Below, one piece after another: positions 9,126-17,632 of a stretch of DNA of 64,000 nucleotides. The stretch covers positions 16,216-80,215 of the forward strand of contig CAZCZO010000014.1 in assembly GCA_964503275.1 (NCBI GenBank). Direction: 5' to 3'. The position numbers were made by a program, and so were the translations under genes. This DNA is from DASRAP01 sp964503275. Its GTDB lineage: Bacteria; Gemmatimonadota; Gemmatimonadetes; Gemmatimonadales; Gemmatimonadaceae. The notes beneath the pieces were generated by a model that saw only the letters and a list, made by a program, of their open reading frames with translations, made no database searches and was not told the DNA's origin. Every line of letters starts with the position of its first letter. Within the stretch, counting starts at the first letter, position 1.

Positions 9126-11645
9126 TCAGGACAGCGCCTCGTCCACGGCGCGGTGGACTTCGTCGAGTGTGAACGGCTTCTCGACGATCCGCCGTACCCG
9201 CGAGCCGATGCGCGCGTGATCCTCCGCATGCAGGAAGCCCGACATCCCGAGGATCGGGATCGTCGGCCACTCGCGCGCCACGATCTCGATGAGGCCGGGC
9301 CCGTCCAGGCGCGGCATCCGCATATCGGTGAGGATGAGGTGGACCGGGTCGCCGGGCGCTCGCAACCGCTCGAGCGCCTCCTGACCATCCTCCGCGAGCA
9401 GCGTGCGGTGGCCCCGGAGCGCGAACGCGCGCTGCAACGCGGAGCGGATCGCAGGATCGTCATCGACCACGAGGATGGAGCGCCGCCCCGGCGCGGATGC
9501 ATGCGTTGCGGCACTGACGACGTCGCCCGACGGTAGCGCGATCGGCAAAAAGATCTCGAAGCGGCTCCCGAGTCCCTCGGTGCTCGCCGCTTCGATCACG
9601 CCGCCGAAGGCCGTGACGATGCCATAGACGATCGTGAGCCCGAGGCCCGTGCCGCGTCCGCCCGTCTTCGTCGTGAAGAAGGGCTCGAAGAGGCGCTGCA
9701 ACACCTCGGGCGTCATCCCGGTGCCGTCGTCCTCGACGGACAGGATGGCGTGTGGGCCGGGCTTGAGGCCGACCAGTCGACGGGTGTCGTCGAGTGTCAG
9801 CGCGCGGCGTCGGAGGTCCACGCGGATCGTGCCTCCGGGTGCGGCGTCGCGGGCGTTGATGATGAGATTCATCAGCACCTGGCGCAACTGGTTCGCATCG
9901 GCCCGGACGGGCACGGGCTCGGGCGGCATGCTCACCTGCAGCGATGCGTGCCCGCCGACCAGCACGAGCACGGCGCGCTCCGTCTCGCGCAACACGGCAC
10001 CCAGGTCGAGCAACACGGGGGCGGTCGACCGGTGCTGACTGACCGTCATCAACTGGCGCGTGAGCGCGGTGCCCAGCTCCACGGCGGTGAGGATCTCCTC
10101 GGTCGCCGCAGCGTCGTCCGGCAGGTCGCGTTGCAGCTGCACGTTCAGCTTGATCGCACTGAGGACGTGATTGAAATCGTGGGCGATCACGCTCGCGAAG
10201 CGGCCGATCGCCTCCATCTGACGCGCCTGACGCAGGCGCTCCTCCAGGTCCAACTGCGTCGTGACGTCGCGACCATTGAGGATGACACCGTCCACCGCGG
10301 GATCCATCAGCCGATTGATGGCGGTCGACTGCAGATTGGCCCACCCGCCGTCGGCGCGACGTACGCGCCAGGTCGAGGGCGGCGTCGCCCGTGTATCGCC
10401 ACGCGCGAGAAGATCCTGGATGATCGCCGAGAACGCCTCGCGCTCATCCGGATGCAGGTACTCGTGCATCAGCGTGCCGACCACCGCCGACGGTGCGTAG
10501 CCGAGCACGCGCTCCACGCTGGGGCTGACGAACCGAAGGACGCCATCGGCGTCGGCGACCGCCACGATGTCCGAGGCACTCTCGACCAATGCGGCATATC
10601 GTGCATCGGAGTGCGCACGCGCCTCCAAGACATCGGCATGCTCACGATGGGCGATCCACTGTCGCAACAGCACCAGCACGAGCACGACCAGCATGCCGGC
10701 CAGCGCGACCAGGTCGGACAGGTCGTGCCAATGTGCCGTCGTGAGTAGCAGTCCGGCCGCCGCGCCGGCCGCGACGACGTACGGCGTGATCGACGGCACG
10801 TCCGACGCGGCGGCGGACCGGCGGGCCGGCCGGTGCTCCAAGTCGTGCAATTGCGCGGCCGGTGCCAGCAGACCGGCGACGGCACCGACCAGCCAGGCCA
10901 GCTCGGCGGTCAGGGGCGTCTGCGTCGCCACGTCGGCGAGGCGCACGGAGTAGACGAGATCGCCCGCCAAGGTCGCACCGAGCGCGATGGTGATGCAGGC
11001 CAAGGTCCGTAGGAGCACCGGGTCGGGACGGCGAAGCCACACCGCCGCCACGCAACACAGCGCAACGAACTGGGCGATGGGGAAGCCGAAGGCCGCGAGC
11101 CGGATCAATAGGCCGTCGGTCGCGGGCGGGACCACGCTCCGCATGACCAGCAGCCACAGCAAGAGCACGCCGGACACGATCAGGATGACCACATCCAGCG
11201 GCCACGCCCGATGCGGTGCGGTGGCCGGCCGGCTGGACGGAGCCATGAGGAGGGCCGCGGCGATCAGCGGTACATGGAGCAGGCCGAGGATCCCCGCGAC
11301 GTCCGCCGCCGCAGTCGCCCCCGTCGCACGCAACCCGGCGTCCAGGAGGAGGGAGACGCCGAGGGTCAGCATGGCCGCGACGCCCAGTTGCCACGAGCGC
11401 TTGACCGCAGGCGGAAGGTCCGCCCTGCGGAGCACCTGCCAGCATCCGGTCGCCGTCGCGGCCGTCATCGCCATCCAGACGACCTCGTCCGACCACGGCC
11501 AGCGCTCGGCGCCAGGACGACCGAAGAGCAGCCAGAGGATGTAGGCTTTGGCCAACATCAAGCCGAACAGCGCAAACCCTCGACCCGTGGCGCTGAGGGG
11601 AAAGGACGAGGTCAGGCGCGAGCCACCGGTCGGCGAATGCACCAC
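9126..11645 (-). CDS. Membrane hybrid histidine kinase with PAS and C-terminal receiver
   Basis: 839 aa. About ten hydrophobic segments fill residues 15-330. They are followed by a PAS domain (about 345-460), a HisKA domain whose phospho-acceptor is His489 in IAHDFNHVL, and an HATPase domain with NLIINARDA, DDGTGM and GGRGTGLGL. A receiver domain (about 715-839) has its phospho-acceptor at Asp774 in LTDMRMP. The enzyme probably autophosphorylates His489 and passes the phosphate to its own Asp774 or to a separate partner. No response regulator with an output domain is nearby, so the regulated genes are unknown. The start is one of two adjacent GTG codons (11645 or 11642), with no clear ribosome-binding site. 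Confidence 0.92.
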   Translation of the reverse strand: MVHSPTGGSRLTSSFPLSATGRGFALFGLMLAKAYILWLLFGRPGAERWPWSDEVVWMAMTAATATGCWQVLRRADLPPAVKRSWQLGVAAMLTLGVSLLLDAGLRATGATAAADVAGILGLLHVPLIAAALLMAPSSRPATAPHRAWPLDVVILIVSGVLLLWLLVMRSVVPPATDGLLIRLAAFGFPIAQFVALCCVAAVWLRRPDPVLLRTLACITIALGATLAGDLVYSVRLADVATQTPLTAELAWLVGAVAGLLAPAAQLHDLEHRPARRSAAASDVPSITPYVVAAGAAAGLLLTTAHWHDLSDLVALAGMLVVLVLVLLRQWIAHREHADVLEARAHSDARYAALVESASDIVAVADADGVLRFVSPSVERVLGYAPSAVVGTLMHEYLHPDEREAFSAIIQDLLARGDTRATPPSTWRVRRADGGWANLQSTAINRLMDPAVDGVILNGRDVTTQLDLEERLRQARQMEAIGRFASVIAHDFNHVLSAIKLNVQLQRDLPDDAAATEEILTAVELGTALTRQLMTVSQHRSTAPVLLDLGAVLRETERAVLVLVGGHASLQVSMPPEPVPVRADANQLRQVLMNLIINARDAAPGGTIRVDLRRRALTLDDTRRLVGLKPGPHAILSVEDDGTGMTPEVLQRLFEPFFTTKTGGRGTGLGLTIVYGIVTAFGGVIEAASTEGLGSRFEIFLPIALPSGDVVSAATHASAPGRRSILVVDDDPAIRSALQRAFALRGHRTLLAEDGQEALERLRAPGDPVHLILTDMRMPRLDGPGLIEIVAREWPTIPILGMSGFLHAEDHARIGSRVRRIVEKPFTLDEVHRAVDEALS

Positions 11646-11770
11646 GGGAAGCTGGCGACCGACGCAGCGGGATGCCAGCCGCCGGGGCCGGGCCAGGCGG
11701 AGGGCGTTGGTCCGAGGGCACGAGGCCCCGTTACCCGTTGTCCCGCCACGGGTTAGGCGCTGTCCCCCCG

Positions 11771-11799
11771 TTGACTGTCGGGTGGGATGCGGATATTCT
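11771..11799 (+). promoter_or_regulatory. Promoter of the rplM-rpsI operon
   Basis: TTGACT (11771-11776), a 17-base spacer and TATTCT (11794-11799) form a strong sigma70-type promoter. The predicted start near 11806 gives a leader of about 32 bases. A 6-bp hairpin (arms 11733-11738 and 11748-11753) lies just upstream. Confidence 0.72.
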
Positions 11800-11837
11800 T
11801 CGAGTCTGTCCCGAAAACCAGCGAAACCTCTTTACCG

Positions 11838-12284
11838 ATGAAGACCTACACCGCCACACCCAAGGACATCGACCAGCAGTGGTTCGTTGTCGATGCCGAG
11901 GGGCTCGTGCTCGGCCGCCTCGCCTCCCAGATCGCGAAGATCATCCGGGGGAAGCACAAGCCGATGTTCACGCCGCACATGGACACGGGTGACAATGTCA
12001 TCGTGATCAACGCGTCGAAGGTGAAGGTCACTGGCCGCAAGGCGGAGCAGAAGACCTACTTCTCGCATACCGGCTACATGGGCCATGAGCGCCACACGCC
12101 GTTCGCGACCGTGCTGGCCAAGCACCCCGAGCGGGTCATCGAGAAGGCCGTGTTCGGCATGCTCCCGAAGACCACGCTGGCGCGCACCAGTCTGCGCCGG
12201 AAGCTCCGGGTGTACGCGGGTGCGGAGCATCCGCATGCCGCGCAGCAGCCCAAGCAGTTGACCCTCACCACCGAGACGAAGTGA
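11838..12284 (+). CDS. rplM: 50S ribosomal protein L13
   Basis: 148 aa from ATG 11838; an in-frame start at 11787 would fall inside the promoter. L13 is an early assembly protein of the large subunit. It shows the family's VVDAEGLVLGRLASQIA start, a GDNVIVINA core and the KTYFSHTGYMG segment. It is followed by rpsI with a TGATG overlap, the near-universal rplM-rpsI pair. Confidence 0.98.
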   Translation: MKTYTATPKDIDQQWFVVDAEGLVLGRLASQIAKIIRGKHKPMFTPHMDTGDNVIVINASKVKVTGRKAEQKTYFSHTGYMGHERHTPFATVLAKHPERVIEKAVFGMLPKTTLARTSLRRKLRVYAGAEHPHAAQQPKQLTLTTETK

Positions 12285-12673
12285 TGGACGCGACGAAGCA
12301 CGCGATCGGCCGCCGCAAGGAAGCGGTGTGCCGGGTGTACCTGAGCCCGGGCTCGGGCAAGTGGGCCGTGAATGGCAAGACGCTCGGGGATTACTTCCCG
12401 CGTCCCACGCTCGTGTCGTCGATCCAGCAGCCGTTCACCGCGACCGACACGCTGGGCGCCTTCGACGTGAAGGCCACCTGCGAGGGCGGCGGGCTCACCG
12501 GTCAGGCCGGGGCGTTGCGCCTTGCCGTCGCCCGGGCGCTCGTCGAAGTCGACGCCGATCACAAGCCGAAGCTCCGCACCGCCGGACTGCTCACGCGCGA
12601 TGCGCGTGCCGTCGAGCGCAAGAAGCCCGGTCGTCCCAAGGCGCGCAAGCGCTTCCAGTTCTCCAAGCGCTAG
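12284..12673 (+). CDS. rpsI: 30S ribosomal protein S9
   Basis: 129 aa from ATG 12284, which shares a base with the rplM stop. A GTG one codon upstream is an alternative. The protein has the GRRKEAVCRVYL N-terminus and the basic C-terminal tail ending in FSKR, which reaches the P-site tRNA. A long hairpin lies downstream. Confidence 0.98.
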   Translation: MDATKHAIGRRKEAVCRVYLSPGSGKWAVNGKTLGDYFPRPTLVSSIQQPFTATDTLGAFDVKATCEGGGLTGQAGALRLAVARALVEVDADHKPKLRTAGLLTRDARAVERKKPGRPKARKRFQFSKR

Positions 12674-12689
12674 TCGCGCTTGGTGGTCC

Positions 12690-12740
12690 GAGCGGCTCGC
12701 GCGGCCGCGGGAGTGTGCACTCTCTCGGCCGCGTCCGCTC
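12690..12740 (+). terminator. Long composite hairpin between rpsI and rpsB
   Basis: Three nested stems can form: GAGCGG (12690-12695) with CCGCTC (12735-12740), an 8-bp CGCGGCCG/CGGCCGCG stem (12700-12707 with 12726-12733), and an inner GAGTG/CACTC stem. No T-tract follows. It could terminate rplM-rpsI transcripts or be a structured leader for rpsB, since no other convincing promoter signal lies in the 167-base gap. Confidence 0.5.
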
Positions 12741-12840
12741 CATCTCTCAGTGCGTCTGAGCGCTCGCCGGGTGCCGGGTCTTCCGGTCGGTGGGTGCCGC
12801 GATGATGCACGACGTTCACAACCTCACCGAGCCACACCGT

Positions 12841-13743
12841 ATGTCCATCTCGCTCGACGCCCTGCTCCAGGCCGGCGTCCACTTCGGCCACCAGACCCGC
12901 CGGTGGAACCCCAAGATGCGCCGCTTCATCTTCGCGGAGCGCAACGGGATCCACATCATCGACCTGCAGAAGACCGCCCGCCAGATCGAGCTGGCGCAAC
13001 AGCTGGTCCGTGAGGTCGTGCTGCGCGGCGAGCAGGTCCTCTACGTCTGCACCAAGCGCCAGCTGGGCGGGATCATCCGCGCCGAGGCCGAGCGCGCCAA
13101 TGCCATGTACGTGACCGAGCGCTGGCTCGGCGGCATGCTCACCAACTTCGCCACGGTCAAGAAGCAGACCAAGCGCCTCAAGGAGCTCGAGGCCGGCTCG
13201 GGTGAAGGCGGTGACTTCGAGAATTACACCAAGAAGGAACAGCTGATGTTCAACCGGCAGCGCGCGAAGCTCGAGAAGAACCTCTCGGGCATCAAGTCGA
13301 TGACGCGCACGCCGGGGCTCATGTTCGTGGTCGATGCCAAGAAGGAGCGCATCGCGGTCACCGAGGCGAACAAGCTGGGCATCCCGATCGTCGCCATCTG
13401 CGACACGAACTCCGATCCGGACCTCATCACGGTGCCGATCGCGGGCAACGATGACGCGATCCGCTCGGTCGATCTGATCACGAAGCTCATCTCGGACACG
13501 ATCATCGAGGCCCGCCGTGAGGCGCCGGTCCGGCAGGAGTCCGAGGAGAGCGAGTCGTATGTCTATTCGTCCGACCGCGGTGCGGAGCCCGCTGGCGATG
13601 ACGCGAAGCGTCGCCGCCGTCCGCGCCGCCGTCGCGCGTCGCCCGATGCCGTGGCGGCCCGCATGAAGGCCCCGGGCGACGGCGCGGCGTCCGAGGCGAC
13701 GGATGCCGAGGCGGCCGCCTCCGAGAGCGGCGACACCGAGTAA
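12841..13743 (+). CDS. rpsB: 30S ribosomal protein S2 with long charged C-terminal tail
   Basis: 300 aa from ATG 12841. In-frame starts further upstream (12790, 12802, 12805) precede the conserved N-terminus and are less likely. Hallmarks are AGVHFGHQTRRWNPKM near the start, the coiled-coil region around residues 105-150, and the VVDAKKE and AICDTNSDPDL stretches. The S2 fold ends near residue 240. About 60 residues follow that are first Arg-rich, then Ala/Glu/Asp-rich and probably disordered. The rpsB-tsf order is conserved across bacteria. No Shine-Dalgarno sequence is visible. Confidence 0.97.
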   Translation: MSISLDALLQAGVHFGHQTRRWNPKMRRFIFAERNGIHIIDLQKTARQIELAQQLVREVVLRGEQVLYVCTKRQLGGIIRAEAERANAMYVTERWLGGMLTNFATVKKQTKRLKELEAGSGEGGDFENYTKKEQLMFNRQRAKLEKNLSGIKSMTRTPGLMFVVDAKKERIAVTEANKLGIPIVAICDTNSDPDLITVPIAGNDDAIRSVDLITKLISDTIIEARREAPVRQESEESESYVYSSDRGAEPAGDDAKRRRRPRRRRASPDAVAARMKAPGDGAASEATDAEAAASESGDTE

Positions 13744-13776
13744 GCGACGTTCGGGGCACGCGCCCCGCCGCCGCGT

Positions 13777-13782
13777 TAGATT
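13777..13782 (+). promoter_or_regulatory. -10-like TAGATT before tsf
   Basis: TAGATT matches the -10 element seen at other operon heads in this window. A start about seven bases later would fall at the foot of the 13790-13819 hairpin, so the tsf mRNA would begin with that stem-loop. No -35 hexamer is obvious. Confidence 0.35.
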
Positions 13783-13789
13783 CTTCTAC

Positions 13790-13819
13790 AACGCCGCCGG
13801 CCTCTCGGTCGGCGGCGTT
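13790..13819 (+). terminator. 10-bp perfect hairpin between rpsB and tsf
   Basis: AACGCCGCCG (13790-13799) pairs perfectly with CGGCGGCGTT (13810-13819) around a 10-base loop. No T-tract follows. It may be a partial terminator or attenuator setting the S2:EF-Ts ratio, or a 5' stabilising hairpin for a tsf transcript started at the preceding TAGATT. Confidence 0.5.
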
Positions 13820-13852
13820 GCCACAGACCTCCCCTAGTTCCCTCCGATCACC

Positions 13853-14731
13853 ATGACTCAGATCACCGCCAAGCTCGTCGCCGAACTCCGCGGCCGTACG
13901 GGCGCCGGTATGATGGATTGCAAGAAGGCCCTCGAAGAGACCGCGGGCGACCTCGAGAAGGCGGTGGACCTGCTCCGCGCCAAGGGCATCGCGAAGGCCG
14001 AGAAGCGGGCCGGTCGCCAGGCGAGCGAGGGGCAGATCGTCACGCTCATCTCGCCCGACGGGAGCGTCGGCACCATCGTCGAAGTGAACTGCGAGACGGA
14101 CTTCGTGGGCCGCAACGACGAGTTCCGCGCGCTGACCCAGGGCCTCGCTGAGCACGTCGCGCAGGACGCGTCGGTCAGCGGCGTGGTCGTGGTGGGCACC
14201 GAGGGCGCGTATCTGAGCACCCCACATCCCACCGGGGGCACGGTCGGCGAAGTGGTCAAGGCGGCGTCGGCGAAGACCGGCGAGAACGTCGTGATGCGCC
14301 GCATCGCGCGCTTCGCGTCCGAGGGTGGCACGGTCGGCGCGTACCTCCATCACAATGGCAAGGTCGGCGTGCTCGTCGAGATCGCCGGCGGCTCGGGTGA
14401 TGCGGTGATGGCGCTGGCCAAGTCCGTCGCGGAGCACGTGGCGGCCGGCGTGCCGGCCCCAGCGGTCGCGGTCGACAAGGACGGCGTGCCGGTCGAGTTG
14501 GTCGAGCGCGAGAAGGCGATCTTCGTCGAGCAGGCGGCCAGCAGCGGCAAGCCGGCCAACATCATCGAGAAGATGGTGAGCGGCCGCATCGACAAGTTCT
14601 TCGCGGAGATCACGCTCATCAATCAGCCGTGGGTGCGTGACGACGCCAAGACCATCGGCCAGTTGGTGAAGGAGGCCGGTCCGGGGCTCCGCATCACGCG
14701 CTTCGCGCGCTTCCAGATGGGCGAGGAGTAG
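13853..14731 (+). CDS. tsf: Elongation factor Ts
   Basis: 292 aa from ATG 13853. EF-Ts exchanges GDP for GTP on EF-Tu. The N-terminal UBA-like part contains LRGRTGAGMMDCKKALEE, followed by the core with NCETDFV, which contacts the EF-Tu nucleotide site. The dimerisation repeat and the C-terminal module follow. It heads the tsf-pyrH-frr-uppS-cdsA-dxr-rseP run, six bases before pyrH. Confidence 0.98.
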   Translation: MTQITAKLVAELRGRTGAGMMDCKKALEETAGDLEKAVDLLRAKGIAKAEKRAGRQASEGQIVTLISPDGSVGTIVEVNCETDFVGRNDEFRALTQGLAEHVAQDASVSGVVVVGTEGAYLSTPHPTGGTVGEVVKAASAKTGENVVMRRIARFASEGGTVGAYLHHNGKVGVLVEIAGGSGDAVMALAKSVAEHVAAGVPAPAVAVDKDGVPVELVEREKAIFVEQAASSGKPANIIEKMVSGRIDKFFAEITLINQPWVRDDAKTIGQLVKEAGPGLRITRFARFQMGEE

Positions 14732-14737
14732 GCGCGC

Positions 14738-15454
14738 GTGGCGGATTCCCTGCGGTATCCGCGCGTCTTGTTGAAGCTGTCCGGCGAGGCCCTCGCCGGG
14801 CAGAAGGGGTTCGGTTTCGACTTCGAGACCGTGCGACGCCTCGCCGGACAACTCGGCGAGGTCGTCGCGATGGGCGCCCAGGTCGGCATGGTGATCGGGG
14901 GGGGCAACTTCATCCGCGGGGCCATCCTGTCCCAGGAGGGGATGGACCGGGTGGCCGCCGACTACATGGGGATGCTGGGCACGGTGATCAATGCGTTGGC
15001 CGTCCAGAACGTCCTCGAGAACATGGCCATCGACACCCGGGTGATGACGGCGATCCGCATGGAGGAGCTGGCGGAGCCGTACATCCGGCGCCGTGCCCTG
15101 CGGCATCTTGAGAAGGGCCGCATGGTCATCTTCGCCGCCGGGACTGGCAATCCGTATTTCTCGACGGACACGGCCGCCGTGCTGCGTGGTATCCAGATGA
15201 AGGCCGACGTCGTCATCAAGGCGACGAGTGTGGACGGCGTGTACACGGCCGATCCCAAGAAGGACCCGACCGCGACCAAGTACGACCGCATCAGCTACCG
15301 CGACGTGATGGTGGACGAACTCCGTGTGATGGACCAGACGGCGATCACGCTGTGCAAGGAGAACGCGCTCCCCCTCATCGTCCTCAACATCCACGAACCT
15401 GGCGCCGTTGCCCGCGCGATCCGCGGCGAGGCGGTCGGGACCCTGGTCTCCTGA
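14738..15454 (+). CDS. pyrH: Uridylate kinase (UMP kinase)
   Basis: 238 aa from GTG 14738. The bacterial hexameric enzyme makes UDP from UMP. It belongs to the amino-acid-kinase fold and shows RVLLKLSGEAL at the start, GGGNFIRG for phosphate binding, TGNPYFSTDTAA, and the KATSVDGVYTADPK motif. It lies between tsf and frr, a widely conserved order. Confidence 0.98.
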   Translation: MADSLRYPRVLLKLSGEALAGQKGFGFDFETVRRLAGQLGEVVAMGAQVGMVIGGGNFIRGAILSQEGMDRVAADYMGMLGTVINALAVQNVLENMAIDTRVMTAIRMEELAEPYIRRRALRHLEKGRMVIFAAGTGNPYFSTDTAAVLRGIQMKADVVIKATSVDGVYTADPKKDPTATKYDRISYRDVMVDELRVMDQTAITLCKENALPLIVLNIHEPGAVARAIRGEAVGTLVS

Positions 15455-15458
15455 CGCT

Positions 15459-16010
15459 ATGGACATCAAGACGATCCTCGCGGACGCCCGCCAACTCATG
15501 GACAAGGCGGTCGACAGCACCAAGCGTGACCTCGGCGGTATCCGCTCGGGCAAGGCCTCGCCCAACATGCTCGACGCCATCCGCGTCGAGGCCTACGGGT
15601 CGATGGTCCCCCTGAATCAGGTCGCGCAGGTCTCCGTGCCGGAGCCGCGGCTGCTGCTCGTCACCCCCTTCGACAAGGGCCAGGCCAAGGCCATCGAGAA
15701 GGCGATCCGTGAATCGGACCTCGGCGTCGATCCCGCCGCCCAGGGGCACATCATCCGCGTGCCGCTGCCCTCGATGAACGAGCAGCGGCGCAAGGAGCTC
15801 GTCAAGGTCACGCACAAGATGGCCGAGGATGGACGCATCGCCGTGCGCCACGCCCGGACGGAAGCGCGCGAGCAGCTCAAGAAGCTCAAGGGCGTGTCCG
15901 AAGATGAGGTCAAGCACGCCGAGAAGGACGTACAGAAGATCCACGACGACTTCATCCACAAGATCGAGGATCTGCTGAAGGCCAAGGAAGCGGAGATCAT
16001 GGAGGTCTGA
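15459..16010 (+). CDS. frr: Ribosome recycling factor
   Basis: 183 aa from ATG 15459, four bases after the pyrH stop, matching the family length of about 185. With EF-G it splits post-termination ribosomes. It shows the helical N-terminus with GGIRSGKASPNMLD, the compact beta domain containing PLNQVAQVSVPEPR, and the C-terminal EERRKEL-like helices that complete the three-helix bundle. Confidence 0.98.
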   Translation: MDIKTILADARQLMDKAVDSTKRDLGGIRSGKASPNMLDAIRVEAYGSMVPLNQVAQVSVPEPRLLLVTPFDKGQAKAIEKAIRESDLGVDPAAQGHIIRVPLPSMNEQRRKELVKVTHKMAEDGRIAVRHARTEAREQLKKLKGVSEDEVKHAEKDVQKIHDDFIHKIEDLLKAKEAEIMEV

Positions 16011-16023
16011 GGACCTCCATGCC

Positions 16024-16779
16024 GTGCCCCGGTCCATGACCGCCGACGATCTCCTCGCCAAGGTCCGCCTGCACGGCGCCCTCCCGCGCCATGTGGCCAT
16101 CATCATGGATGGCAACGGGCGCTGGGCCAAGGAGCGCATGTTGCCGCGACCCGTGGGGCACCGGCATGGCATGCGCTCGGTGCGCGAGGTGGTCGAGGCG
16201 GCGCTCGAGGTCGGCATCGAGGTGCTCTCGTTGTTCGCCTTCTCGCGCGAGAACTGGCAGCGACCACCCATCGAGGTGTCGGCGCTGATGTCGCTGCTGG
16301 AGGAGTACATCGCGCGGGAGACGGATGAGCTCGCGCGCAACGGCGTGCGCGTCCACGTGTTGGGCGATGTGGAGCGCTTGACGCCGCCCGCCGCCGAGGC
16401 GGTCGAGCGGGTGGTGCGCGAGACGGCGCACAACGACAAGCTGCGGCTGAACCTGTTCATCAGTTACGGTGCACGCGCGGAACTGGCCCTGGCCGCGCGA
16501 CGACTGGCCGACGACGTGCTCGCGGGCCGCTTGGCCGTCGAGCAGATCGACGAGGCGGCGGTGAGCGAGCGCCTCTACACCGCGGGTTGCCCGGACCCTG
16601 ACCTGCTCGTGCGCACCTCGGGTGAGGCGCGCATCTCGAATTTCTTGCTCTGGCAGATCGCCTACGCCGAGTTGGTCGTGAGTCCCGTCCTGTGGCCGGA
16701 CTTCTCCCGGCGCGACCTGTACGCCGCGATCCTCGAGTATCAGAGCCGCGATCGGCGCTTCGGCCGCGTCTCCGTCTAG
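16024..16779 (+). CDS. uppS: Isoprenyl transferase (undecaprenyl diphosphate synthase)
   Basis: 251 aa from GTG 16024; ATG 16036 would give 247 aa and is equally possible. A GAGG-type ribosome-binding site at about 16009 fits the GTG better. The enzyme condenses isopentenyl diphosphates in cis onto farnesyl diphosphate to build the C55 carrier for peptidoglycan and O-antigen. The diagnostic MDGNGRWA holds the catalytic Asp29, followed by GHRHG, SLFAFSRENWQRP and the C-terminal RTSGEARISNFLLWQ. It precedes cdsA and dxr, so membrane lipid and isoprenoid steps are co-transcribed. Confidence 0.96.
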   Translation: MPRSMTADDLLAKVRLHGALPRHVAIIMDGNGRWAKERMLPRPVGHRHGMRSVREVVEAALEVGIEVLSLFAFSRENWQRPPIEVSALMSLLEEYIARETDELARNGVRVHVLGDVERLTPPAAEAVERVVRETAHNDKLRLNLFISYGARAELALAARRLADDVLAGRLAVEQIDEAAVSERLYTAGCPDPDLLVRTSGEARISNFLLWQIAYAELVVSPVLWPDFSRRDLYAAILEYQSRDRRFGRVSV

Positions 16780-16780
16780 C

Positions 16781-17632
16781 GTGGGCGAGCTCGGTCGGCG
16801 CGTCCTGGTCGCCTTGGTCGCGATCCCCCTCGCGGGCTATCTCGTGTACCTCGGCGGCTGGGCGTTCGTGCTCTTGCTGTCGCTCGTGGCCGGCGTGGGG
16901 GCTTGGGAGTTCTTCCGGATCGCGGCCGCAGGTGGGGTCCATGCCTTCCACAAAGCGGGCACGCCGTTGGCCGCCGCGATCCCGGTGCTGCTGCACACCA
17001 ATCGCATCGGGCTCACCCAGATCCCGCTCGCCGCAGGGGCGCTGGTCCTGCTCATCGTGTTCGCGTCCGCCGTCTTTCGACGGGTCGGCGAGCGACCCTT
17101 GAGCGCGGTGGCGGCGACCATCTTCGGCGTGTTGTACACGGGCGGTATGCTGGCCTTCGCTTATGTGTTGCGCTACCATCGCTTCGTGGTCGACGATGTC
17201 GCCGGCCTGGCGCTGGTCGGCTTGCCGCTGGTGCTGACCTGGGCGAGTGACACCGGCGGGTATGTGTTCGGCCGCGCGTTCGGGCGGCGCAAGCTGTATC
17301 CGGCCGTGAGTGCCGGCAAGACCTGGGCTGGCTCCATCGGCGGCGTGCTCCTGACCATCGGGGCGGCGTGGGGGTACACCGAGTTCGCGCTCCATCCGTT
17401 CGCCAAGCTGGGGTTCACGACGCCGGGCTTGCTCCTGTTCGCCGTCCTCATCTCGCTCACCGCTCAGATCGGGGACCTCGCGGAGTCGCTGCTCAAGCGC
17501 GAAGCGGGCGTGAAGGACTCCTCGCAGCTCATCCCCGGCCATGGGGGGGTGCTGGACCGGTTCGATTCGATGTTCTTTGTCTTGCCGGTGTCGGTGGTGC
17601 TGCTGACCGAATTGCTGGTGTTCGCCCCATGA
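16781..17632 (+). CDS. cdsA: Phosphatidate cytidylyltransferase (CDP-diglyceride synthase)
   Basis: 283 aa from GTG 16781, one base after the uppS stop. An integral membrane protein with about eight hydrophobic segments, it makes CDP-diacylglycerol from phosphatidate and CTP. The CDS-family signature is present at the C-terminus: ESLLKREAGVKD followed by PGHGGVLDRFDS. Its product is the substrate of PssA, encoded at 52219 in the large minus-strand operon. The stop overlaps the dxr start by 4 bases. Confidence 0.95.
   Translation: MGELGRRVLVALVAIPLAGYLVYLGGWAFVLLLSLVAGVGAWEFFRIAAAGGVHAFHKAGTPLAAAIPVLLHTNRIGLTQIPLAAGALVLLIVFASAVFRRVGERPLSAVAATIFGVLYTGGMLAFAYVLRYHRFVVDDVAGLALVGLPLVLTWASDTGGYVFGRAFGRRKLYPAVSAGKTWAGSIGGVLLTIGAAWGYTEFALHPFAKLGFTTPGLLLFAVLISLTAQIGDLAESLLKREAGVKDSSQLIPGHGGVLDRFDSMFFVLPVSVVLLTELLVFAP

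Noticed and set aside
13502..15580. Minus-strand open frame of 692 codons over rpsB, tsf, pyrH and frr
   Set aside because: Composition is that of an antisense frame in GC-rich DNA, with no motif, and four highly conserved genes occupy the other strand.
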